Shown: one piece after another, positions 34,701 through 46,700 of the stretch
Layout: every line of letters starts with the position of its first letter
How positions within the stretch are numbered: position 1 is the first letter of the stretch
Source of the DNA: Atrichornis clamosus
Lineage: Eukaryota > Chordata > Aves > Passeriformes > Menuridae
Direction: 5' to 3'
NCBI GenBank assembly: GCA_013400975.1
Contig: WBMZ01011388.1
Coordinates: 30,425-94,424, forward strand
Length of the DNA stretch: 64,000 nucleotides
Notes under the pieces: model-generated
What the model was told of the DNA's origin: nothing
What the model saw: the letters and a program-made list of their open reading frames with translations, nothing else
The model's database searches: none
Program-made: the position numbers and the translations under genes

Positions 34701-37700
34701 CCTTGATTAAAAAAAACCCAACCCTGATACATAAATAAACATTTTGGCCAGTAGGCTCTGCCATCTGGAAATGGATTTTGAAGTATTTTGGTGTCTTTTA
34801 AAGAGTGGGTAATAATTTTCTTTATGAAATTGCCAATTTCCAGGAGCTTAAAGCTATCACTGGGGAAATGATGCCTGGAAAAAGACAAAGCCCAGTTCAG
34901 TTGCTTCCAACTATGATTTTTTGCAAGTGTATACAGGGATATTGTTGGGAGTTTTAAAAGAAGTCCTTCAAGGGTTTGTTCTCTCAACAAAGAATGAGTG
35001 AGGGCAAAACTTTCCTTTTCCAGATGGGCAATTATTAGTGCACATTGTGCCAACACTTCCTCATACCGGAATTGCTTCAAAACTGAACTTGGATAAAGAG
35101 AAGTTGGATTTCTGCACAGAAAAGTGTTGCACATTCCAGTAAAGAGATTTTGATGTGACTTCTATACAATTTTCTTTGGTTTTATGCTTAACAAGAGGTT
35201 GCTCATCTTGGGCTGCAAAACATTTACAAAGCCAGAGAAATACCAGGTTGTTTTCCTAAATCAAGTTTATACTTATTTTCTGAAATAACTTTAAGTTGAT
35301 TTCTAAATGTTTTGTAAATTTATGTCTTGGTATCACATTTCTATTTAACTTGGAACACAAAATTAACCACGTGAGTAATCAGGTTTTGTTTTCTATTTAT
35401 TGTCCTACTTTTTCTTTTAAAAGCACACATCCAGAGGAAATAAAAAGTTGTTTTCAGGTGCTGCTTCTTTATTTCACGTTGGGAATCAGCGTGTTCCACT
35501 GATGTGGGAATAAAGTACCAATGCTGAAGTCAAAGTGCAATTTTGTAGGATGGATTATTAAATTTGGGGTCCTAGAGTAAAATTTTGAAGTACACAGACT
35601 TTTCCTTGCTCCCTCTTTGCACTCCAACTTATGAAAAAGGTGGTGAGTTTATTTTTGGCATTAACTTGGTGAACTTGCATGTGAAAAGGGAGCTCTTTTT
35701 GTTAAACCTACCTTGAAAGGCCCTTATTTCTCTCTGCTGGTACCTGTTAAGAACAGATCAAAATGGGTTTGAGTTTCTTGAAGTTGTTTTCAGCATTTTT
35801 TATAATGTTCTGCCATGATTCCTATGAATTCATAATACTGTGTTCTCAGATTTAAAGGTTGTTCAAAATGCTGTATAAAGAAGAAATCCAACAAAATGAG
35901 GTTTCCTTCTGCTATGGGAAATTGACATAAACCAATAACCCTAAATACACATTGTATTCCAACTGTGCTAAATCATCAGGAAATTCCATCACCAACTCTT
36001 TATGCAGATTCTTGTCTGTGTTTGTTAGATATTTAGAACTTAAAGGTACTGTGATGACATTTGTTCAAAATGTGGAGATCCTGCCTGTTCAAGGAAATGG
36101 AACACTTTGCAGAGAAATAAGTGCATGAATCAATATTGTAAGATACTTCCAGGAAAATTTTTAGTGATGTTTGTTACCTTGTAGAAATCTTTCTGGAACA
36201 GCTTGTGCAGTCTCATAGACCAATATTTTCACATTAGCTCCAGCTTTTAAATTAAACATTAAGCACAGAACAGCCTGATTTTTCAAGGGTGCAGCACTTG
36301 GACTCTTAAAAATCACATGTTAATGGTAATAACATTTATCAGTTGTTTTACTGGTTCTAGGTTTTTAATGTTAGTGGTTTTTAAGGGGAAGTAATACGAG
36401 TGTTTTGGTCTATCCTAAATGTTATTTATCTTTTAATGATGCTAAGTAGAATCAAGAACATGGACTAAAAAGAGTAGGGATACCATTAGAAAGTACAGTC
36501 CTAGAACAGGTAAATAGATAAAGCAGTATAGGAGGGAGAAGGAGGAATAAGAGTTTGAGAGGAGGATAAAGATAGGGAAAGTGTAAAAAATGTGGGAAAA
36601 AGCCCATGAGGCTCTCCAGTGTTGCCAGAAGAATGGAGTGAATGACAAAGTGTGCCTTTGTTCTGGAGCAGGAATGCAGCAGCCCTCTAACCCAGCAGCT
36701 CCCCTCTTTCTGCCCCTTTTAATTCTATTTTTGTATCACTAATGATGGTGTGAGGCACAGCCACAGAGTATCCAGTGCAGACTCAAGGAACAATGCCTCT
36801 ATATAATTTACTTTTCGATGCAGGCTGCAAGGTAAGATGTAACCTGGGAGGAACCAGAGGACAAGCAGACATAAAGTGTGGTTATGATGAATTACTTTGA
36901 AAGGTGCTGTGCACAAGAGTTTGCTCTGGAGAAAACACCGTAGCAGGGGCCTCCTGGCTCTGCAGAAATCAATGTTAAATTTTAAATAAGTGTGAACAAC
37001 TGGGCCCTGAAAAGTGCTGCACATACAGGAAGTTTGTATTCCTGAGTGGACCATTCCCTTTTGGTGTTGAACATGGGTATGAATTTTTTTGGAAGTGGTG
37101 CTGGCAGGGTGGTTCCTTGATGGGCATTCTGTGGTGGGAAAATCTTGATCCCACTGAAAACTGGCAAAATGTACCAACCTCCCCAAGCCCTGGATTGCAG
37201 TGGGAATGTCACTGAGCTGCAGGAAGCCTGAGGTAGGGATGAGCACATTGGGATTTTGGATATTTTCATTTCACTTTTGTCTTCAGTTTGCTTTTAAAGA
37301 CAAACTTAAGATTCTCAGAGATCAATTGACTCTTACATAAAGCGTTTTAAAGCTAATTTTTAAATTGGGAGGTTTGGGAGAATGTTTTAGGGGGTATCTT
37401 TTCAAGAAGTCTTGAGAACCTTTTACCTGTCAGCTTGCTTTGATATCCCTTGGTTTTTAACTCTAGATGGAGCTGTTAGTTCTGAAGATCCTCAACCATC
37501 CTTGCTCTGTTTGCAAGGATCTATTTTTAGACTGTTATGATAGAATCCATCTTTTTCCTCACACATTTTTCCGTGCTGTGTTTTAGAGCCCTGTTCCCTT
37601 TGCTGCTGCACACAGATCACACGCATTATCCTGAGATACAGAGAGCTCATTTCCAGAGTTTTACCTCTCCAGTCACAAGAGAGGCAGAGTTGCACCATTT

Positions 37701-40700
37701 CTGTAGCATAATAAATAAGGTTTTGTGCTAAACTAGAGGTGTTTTTTTGCCAGCCCAGGTATGGGCTGATGATAAAAAAATGGTGTAGAGGAGGGTAGTC
37801 CTTTGTTTTATTTTATTATTTTTTAGGAATACAGCACAGAGATTTTCATTCTGGTATCTTGTGCTTTTTTTTTTTCCCACTTTATCTGTTAAATAAGGTT
37901 AAAGCCTGTGTTGTCATGGTGGTTGTTCCCATAGCAACTGGCACTGACAGGCTGCAACTTCTTGCCTAGGAGAATTTTTTTGAACTTTGATGACATATTG
38001 CTTAGTTATCCATTAAAAGAAGAAGATAAGAGTCTTTGTAGAGTGCCAAATGCAGGGTGGATTCCAAAAATCCAAGGTTTCAAATGAGGCTGACACTTGG
38101 AAATGTAAAATCTTAGGATGGTTTTTAGACACAAGTGTATAACAGCACAGGGAGTGTTCTTCCTGTCTCTGGAGAAAGGCAGGATTCTAAATATAGATGG
38201 CTTGTCTTGGAAATTGGTTTTAATTAGGAAATACATTCTAATTGCATTTGAATGTTGTAATTTTTATTATCAATGTCAGTTAAGAGGAATTAATATTAAT
38301 TAAGATTTAACTGGCACAAGGCTTCAATTACTTCAGTGTGTAAATGCATAGAAAAATCTAGATTTTTACCAGAAAAAAAAAGGGCAAGGAAACCGTATTA
38401 GTTAACATCATATTTGTCATTGCCTGTTTCATTAGTCAGGTGTATCCAAGGTCCTTGTCTGTACCAACTGCCATTGAATATTTCTTTCTCAATATAATTT
38501 TTTAATTCTTTGCAGAGAATAGCCCTTAAATGGAATTAAATGCTAGTAAAAAATACCCGTGGAAAAAAAACTGTAGAGCTTAATACCCAATTGGTGTTTA
38601 GTTATAAAACTAACATATTTTAGTCAGTTTTGAGATTTTTCTCCATTTTAAAAGAACACCTTAAATTTTAATATTTTTAAAAATTTTCTGCTTACCTAAG
38701 TGTAGCTTAGGAGAAGAATCCCTACCATGGATTTGCATGTGAAGCAGTGAGGCAGAGATGTGCCACAGTAGGATGGCTGAAATATTTCTGGGATGTGCTG
38801 TTCTTGGGAAGCTGACAGTGACAGATTTTGAAGAAACGGGTAGAGGGAAATGAAAATCACATTCTTCAGTATTTCTTTGTAGCTTTGTTAAAGTGCAAAC
38901 TGGTGAAAGGTGTTAAATATGTTCTCATTTATGACGGTAATGAAGCACAGTTTTTACATTAATCACTGCTGGAGGTGATTTACAGTGTTTCAGTGAGTCA
39001 GTAGCAGTCAGATGGCAGGAAAATCTGATGGGAATTTTATAATTCAACTATAACAAGATTAGGTTTTTCAGGTTGGGTGATTTTTTTTTGTTTAAAGGTA
39101 AAACTAATGTATACTGGAAAATTAAGTTAAACTCTAACCTTTGTGGGTAATGGTAAATGTGACTATTTCCCTTCATTCTGAATGTTTAGGTATTAATTTC
39201 TTATCTATAATTATTTGTTTATTGCTTAAAATTGACAGTCTAAATTGTCAATTATCTTTGTTACTGGTCCTGTAAATTAATTTTATTGAAGTGTTACTGA
39301 TAATGGCCTGAGGAAGAATGGGATTAAACCTTGTTCTTTGGGGTTTTTAGCAGTTTAAAATGAGGTAAGTGTGAACTAATTAGTTTGTAACAACTGTACT
39401 CTGCTGAAAGGCCAAGGAATGGGTCAGGTAAGTCAGAATATGGAGGGTTTTGTTGCTGACCCATGAGTATAAAATGAGTATAAAATGAGTAAGCTGTTAC
39501 TTAGCTGCAGGAGAGCTGCATGTGTTTCCAGCACAAAACCAGAGGCCCAGTGGCTCATCCATGTCCTGCCCCAGTCCCGGGGGAATTCCTGTGTCCCTTT
39601 GGGGCCCAGGGAAAGGCCCACAGGGCTGGAGGGCAGAGGTGTCCCTGCACTGGAGGTCACCCACCCAGCAGGGGCAGCCAGAAATAGCAGTGCCCTCCTG
39701 GCACAGCTCCTGTGCTCTGCCCTGCTGGACTCTGCCTGTTCTCTGCACTGCCAGAACCACAAAAGCTTTTAGCCATGCTTAGGGCTTTCTGCATATTGAA
39801 TAGTGCAAAAAAAAAAAATGTTTTCCACACCCCTCTTGCTTCTGCTGAAATGTAAAAATAGCAGCCTTGCATGACCTTGCAGATTCTTTTTCTTTTATCT
39901 TGTAGTTTTTGCAGGAGCTCTGTGGAATTGTAATTCTTTATCAGCTATCTGCTTCCATTTGTAATCACTGAAGTGTTCATAGTAATACATTTTGATTAAA
40001 ATATAGTTTGTTCTAATTTAACAAATGGTGCTCAACATAGGCTTATAATACAAATAATCATTTAGGATTTACTAAAAACTGTCTTAGAGTTCTGGATTGT
40101 TTCAAGGAGTACAGGCTGAGCAGGTTACTCTGATTTGAGAAAAAAACAGAAACTCCTATTAACCACCACATGTCCTCATTGACACTTAAGTTTACTGAGT
40201 TAAGGTAGGGTTTAATTTTCACAACTCATCTTAAAATACATGTTGTTGTAATTAATCTCATACCATGAACAAAAGCTGAGGTACTGGAGGGAGGGGACCA
40301 CCTTTCAACAGTTTGATATTTGATGCTTGAATTGATTCTGTGAGGAATAATTTGTCCTTCCAGCTCCTTCTGAAGCTGCCAGAAATTGTGTTTGCTGTAC
40401 TGAAAACCATGAGACTCCTTTTGTTCATTTAAATGTGAAGGTGTTCCATACTTCGGATCTAAAATGGGGATAAAAAGAGGTTTCTACAGGTCTGTCTTGC
40501 ATTCCTGATCGCATTGTTTATAAAGCATTTATCAGGTATTATTCCTGCATGGAAACAGGTCTGAATTTCTGGAATTTTGGCTCTGGAATAACCAGTGTCA
40601 GTGTATGCAGTGTCTTGGAAAGCTCAGTACGTGACCTTGGGCAAAATATTTTACTTTGTTCCTGTCTCTGGTGGATGTTGCATTAATGCTTCCAAGTCCT

Positions 40701-43700
40701 TTAGCAGTGTTAGTAACCAAGGCTGAATTTGCTGTGGAATTCCAGGCTTTTATTGGCTTAAGTGATGGGTATCTGTGGCAACCCTCAATTCCCAAATCCC
40801 AGCTGTGCAGTTAAAAGCAGGAAGGATTGCAAGGTTGTATTGGATTGTACTGTAAACACAGGCAGGTTGAGCTGTTGTTTGAACACTCAATTTAGGCATT
40901 TTATTGCATAATTAGGAGTGACGTGCCTTTCATCCACACTGGGGAGTCAAACTTGTTTTGGCTCTAAATTAATCTTAACTAAACCACAATAACTGTTCTG
41001 CAGCAGCTCTGTGCAGGGTTGGTGGAGCTTTGCGGGAGACTGATTCCAAAATAGAAATTCCAATGTAATGCACAATTTCTGTTGGGAGCTTTTTGTTCAC
41101 TTGAGCATTTCTGCATTCTTTAGAGCTGATATTATTTGGACCACATGTAATGCTTTGATATTTCCAGAGTGGAGGTGTTCTGTTGTTGCTGATACAGTTG
41201 GATGTGGTGCAGTTCAGTGCCATTATTTTGGCTTTTTGTGCTGAAGAAAGGGTTTTACATTTCCTTAGTGCTCCACCACACCACTTATAGAGACCCTAAT
41301 GAGTAAAATTCAGTTTAAACCAGGATTATTTGTAATGCAGTTTATCAGGGTGGGTAACTGCACACAGTCAAAAACAGATCTTTGCCAACAAATGAGTAAT
41401 TATCAGTAAAAGCATGTATTTAGTGTAGGTTTCCTTGAAACCTATGCTGCATGTGATGCTTCAAACACATTCTGAAAATAAAAAACAACTCATGTGACTC
41501 TTAAAGAACAGCTTCAGAACTGAAAATTTTTTGCTTTACTTTTGTGTGTGCAGATATTTGAAAATTCCTAAGCAGGGAATGTTATAAGCATTTTTCTTTC
41601 TTAGGAGGGATGAAGCGTGTTATTCTGGGTCTGGAGATTTGTGTTTGTAATCCACAGGAGAAAGCAACATTAAAATATTAAAGTTGCATAATGTGAGGAT
41701 GAGAAGACCTCTGTGAGGATGCTGCTGCTGTCCCCAAAAGGGTGTCACAACTGGGCAAACATTCAGGTGAAGCTGGCAGCAGCTCCTGGTGGGAAGTTGG
41801 GAGGGAATGCTTTCCAGGTGTATTACATCACGTGTGTAGCACAGCAAGAGCTCTCCCATGGAATGCCAGAGTTATCCCAAATGGACAATGTTTGGCAGAC
41901 TTCATCATGAACCCTGTGCTGAGGGGATGGATTGAGTTGGGAATTTCCTGGTGTAATCGTGCACAAATCATGAATCTTGCTGCTGCTGATCGTGTCGGTG
42001 GTGTGGTGGTGAGAAGCATTCTCCGTAGGAGTTCAGCACTTCATTAGCCAGGTGAATGCAGGAATTTAAACAAAAATTCTATTCCTTGTGCCACGCACAG
42101 GTAGCCAGGAAGGGAGAGGAAGCTGCTTCCAGCTTTTATGGGAAAAGAACTCGGAAGCCTTTTGATGTTGCTGAGTTACCTGTTTGTTGTATTCCCCAAA
42201 TTACTGTAGTGCTGATGTGGTTCACTGGCAGGCCGTGTGCAGTTTAATTACCATATTTTTATCAAAAATGAGTATGTTTCACACGTGTGTACTTAGGATA
42301 CACCCTTTGCCAACAGCAGAAAAATCAGAATTGCTTTGGTTCCTGCTCTTCCCTCAGTCACTATTAGAGCTTTGCAGCAGTAGAAAAAAAAAATGTAACT
42401 CTGGGTAACGGCATTATATAGCTCAATTTTAACTTGTTTTCCTATCTCATCCCTCCTCTCACTCTCCAGGGAAATACAATGTTTATTTGCTTAACTGATA
42501 CCCTGAGATGTTTCCCTTGAAGTATGCTGGATGTTACCAACTCTCCTGCAGAGTTAATGCCACTTCTTGTATCTTTGTCTTTATGTGCCCCTCTGAAGGG
42601 GGATCCCGAAGTCTCTTTGGAGAGAAACCCCTGGGTTTGGTCTGACATCCTTCTGCTCTCCAGCTGGTTTACTACAGTCACTGTGTGTGACTGGATTAGA
42701 AGCTTTCTTTTCAAAGCTGGTTTTCTTGGAGATGTTTTTTCCGTGGCTGGGGTGAAAGAACTGGCTGGGCTCATCTCTGATGAATACTCTGCTTGTGTAC
42801 CTCAAATGCTTTCCTCTGGTGTTCACATTTGTGCTCTGCTCTTGTGTTGCTGGGGGCTCTTCCTGCTGCTAAAGGAACAATGGAGTCTGGAAAGTATTCA
42901 GAACTTAATGGGGGAAAAAAAGGGCAGAGTTTTTAACTTAGGAAAAAAAAAATCAGGCAAGATATTTAATTAATGCTCAGTTTAAAATTGGGCAGTTGAT
43001 ACTAAGTTTGGGCAAAGTTTCCTTGAACTCCCAGTGAACATTCTGGTGGGATGGGACCCTGGGCAAGTAGTTTGCCTTCCCTTTTTGACACTCTAGAGCT
43101 GTAGCATTTTAATACATGCTAGAAAACAAACCATCTGAGAAATGCCAATCTACTCCAGTTTGCAAATCTCCCAGTAATTATTTAGTGAGGTTTCATTCAT
43201 CATACTTTTGGATCTGAGCAGGTTTGGTGTATCTCATAGGAGCTCACCTGAAATCCTGTTACACTCTACAAGTGCTGATCCTGAGCCTCTGGCCCTGCTC
43301 ACTGAATGATATAAACCCTTCCTTGAAATTAGATTTTAAGGTCAGTGCTGGAAAATTTTCAGTCAGCACAACTCTACCTCACTGTTGGTCTGGGTAGGGT
43401 TAAATTAATCTTTAATTTTAGATGGCTGGTGTTTTGCCAGGGAGATTTTCAAGAGGTTTGGGTGGGTATTCCAGAAGGGGTGGAGAAAAGCAGCTAGCTG
43501 CTGCCCATCTGAGATGCTTCTGACCTGCCCTGCTTTTCCAAAATCTGGATCCAGGAGCTGGAGCCTGGAAACTGAAGTCTTCCTTGTTAGCCAGGGGGTT
43601 GCAGGGCTCTACTTTGTTGGAGTGCAGACTCCAATAGGCTGCAAATTCATCTCCTTTTGACATGAATCTGTCCAACCTCCAGTGAATCCCACAGTCTTCC

Positions 43701-46700
43701 AGGGAATAACACCTGTAACCTATCCATGGTTGGGAGTACATGCACAGATGGAATTGTGCTGCTGCAGTTTTCTATGGCCTGTGCTGCTCCCTCTTGGCTG
43801 GAAAACTGAGCAGTGTCACTGCGCCCCAGCGATGGGAAAACACCTTTGCTGTGCACCACAAGCATCACCCCTGCTGTCTACTTGTGTTTTAAAAAGCCCT
43901 GGCCAAGATGTGGGCAAGATTTAATGGATTTCTGCATTTTCCAGACTTCTGTCTTGTCCAGCTCACAGAACAATTTTGTGTCAAACTCAGCTGTCAGGAC
44001 CTGCTGTTTCCCAGCTTGGGGGAGTTGATGATCTTACTGCAGTCTGTGATGTCCTAAATCCATCAGTAGCAATGCAGGACAGCTTCAAAAACCGGAGAGT
44101 TCATATTTGCTCTTTGCTGTTGTGATGGAGCTGAAATTGAGACCCATGAAGGGATTACCTGAATTTGGAATGAGGGCTCAGGCAAAATTTGGTAAACGCT
44201 TGTAAAAAAAATTCCTAGGACAAATGTGAATTAAAACTGACAATAATTGTGTTGAGTAGCTACCTATGGATTATTCGCATGCTGGCCGTGGAGGAACTGG
44301 GGCACAGAGCAGACTCAGTACAGTTTCTTGTGGCAAATTCGTGATGGGGCTGAGGGGGTGTGGGGGTGCTGATATCCGGTCCTGTGCTAAGCCTTGGAAC
44401 AGTTTCTCCCTGTCAGTTGTTGGGACTCTGTGCAGTGGTTAACTAATGTCAGATGCTCAGAATCTGAAGGGATATTACGCTCTTGCCTAGTTTCCAGTAA
44501 CTGCTTTTGCACTGCTTCAAACTCTATAAATGCATTGTTGTGTCAGCTGATTTCTCTGACCCAGCTGGAGCTGTTGGTTCCTGCCAGGCCCAGAAGAAAT
44601 CCATCTTTCTGATCTCAAAATACCCCCATCTTCAACAGTACAGAGGGAAAAATGATATGCTGAAGTCAGTCAGGGCCTCATTCTGCTTTGTCAACCTCCG
44701 ATTCCTACTACCAAAGAATACTGAGAGTAAAATTTTGCTCTCTACAGATAGTAAAATTAAGGAAATGAGATGGAGAATGAGAAAATACTAATTTGCAGAT
44801 GGAAGGAGAGCACAGAGAGGAGCTGATGGCTCGATTGCACAGGAATTCTGGTGCTGACTCTGGATTCAAGTTGTTCCCTGTTCGCTTCACCACTCTACTC
44901 TTTGCTCTTCTGGTCCTGTAGTTTAAAACAAAACAAATCTGTTCAACTTTCCTTGTTAGTAGCTGTAAAACACAAACATGCCCTTTGTAGTTCTCACACA
45001 ACAGAAGTGAAGCAATTGTGTATGCCAGCTGGCTTTTTTTTTTTGTTAAGTGTTAGCATTAGTAATAATTAATTGGCTAATTACATAGGAATTTTCTTTC
45101 TGGCTCATGTCCATATGGGTAGTATAGGCAGAAAATTCAGTATGGAGTGGAACATATGAGCAATTAATTGTTTCAGTGAGTACTTGTAAACAAGGTCAGC
45201 TCAGCAGGCATCCAGGAAAGCTCTTCTGAAATGTGATGCTGTCTTCATTACCCTTCTAAAGGGGTTTGCTGTAGGACCAGCCCAGCAGGATTTCTCTGCC
45301 ATGCTGTCTGAGTATATGCAGCACATTTCTGAGGGCTTGTAGACCCACAGATGAACATTAAGAAAAACCCCCAGACCTGCAGGATTAGAGTTGTATATTA
45401 TTCTCATCTTTGAAAGCTGCCCTTTTGCCTGAGTTTAGTCACAATTATTTAGTGAATTTAGGTTAACAAAACTCTATTCAGCTTGGTTTACTATTTTAGC
45501 TAATATCAAATGGGATGTTTCTGGTTGGGAATAACAGGCTGACAACCTCAGTATTTACTGAGCCACACGTTCTGAGAAATGCTAAATATTTTGCTTGATG
45601 TTGTTCAATAGAATGAAAAATCTTCTGGAGTTTTGTAGCTATGCCTGTTGGAGACCTGGGAATTACCAAGTCTGGAGAACATGGGACTCAGGCATGAAGC
45701 AGCGTGGTGGTGGCAGGCAGAGGTGCCTGGGAGTTAAAATATCACTGTGCCATGTGGGATTGATGTGGGAAGGTGATGTTGGAGCTCTGGGATGGTGCTG
45801 GGACCTGTGCTAGAAATCCTTCCCTCTGGAGGCCTGCCCGATGCCTTTGCCCTAAGGAAAACACTGTTATTAGCTCTCCTCTTCCTAATTATCCTCCCAA
45901 ATGGAGATAAGAAATGAACTTAATGGCTTTAGCTGGAGTCCTGCATGGAAACTTGTCTTCTCCCAAGGGGATCAAATCACTGGGAACATGACTCCTATAG
46001 AAAGGCCTAAAAGAGGTCTGTGTTACCATGGGGTTTGAAAATAGAACTTCCTAAAATGCTCTAAGTGTTTTTCCAGCTGATGTGGCTTTCCAGAGGGATG
46101 ACCTTCACCTTGAGAGGGATGGCTGAGTGCAGAGCCCAGGTGTCTTCAGTGGGATTGTGCCTGTGCATGTCTCCCTGACTGCATCATGGCACTTATTATG
46201 GGAAACACTTCCCTCGCTCCTCTGGCCTGTTTAAATCCCAGCATGTGCTTTGGGGTGTGGGGGACTGGACAGAAATAGAACACGCTTTGTTCTTGGCCAG
46301 GTGATCTGTGCTGCCTAACCCAGGGTTTTCAGGGAACAGCAGGAGTGGACATGCCACAGCACTGAGGCAGGGACTGTGCAGTCCCTGGGGATGTGTGGGG
46401 CAGTGTCCAGGGCAGCCAAGTGTTTGTTTGCAGGGTGGTTTCCCTGGCAGGCAGTTGCTTATTGTTGCTGTTGGAGAAATCCTCAGAGGACAAAGTGGGA
46501 AAGGACAGACAGTTTATAGCTGTTTCATTTATGTGTTGCTGTCCATGAAGTTATACCTGGTATGTGACGAGTGTTAGTTTTAAACAGCTGTCTTTAGGTC
46601 GGAGTAAGTTCTCTGATGTGCACCTCTCAAAATACAATCCAGGGTGGGCACGTTGAGCTGGCCACAGGATTAGGCAAATCCTCGATGGAAGTTGTTGGTG

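Noticed and set aside
36725..37246. A 173-codon minus-strand frame in ACYP2 intron 3
   Set aside because: It starts at GTG rather than ATG and has no family resemblance or splice context.
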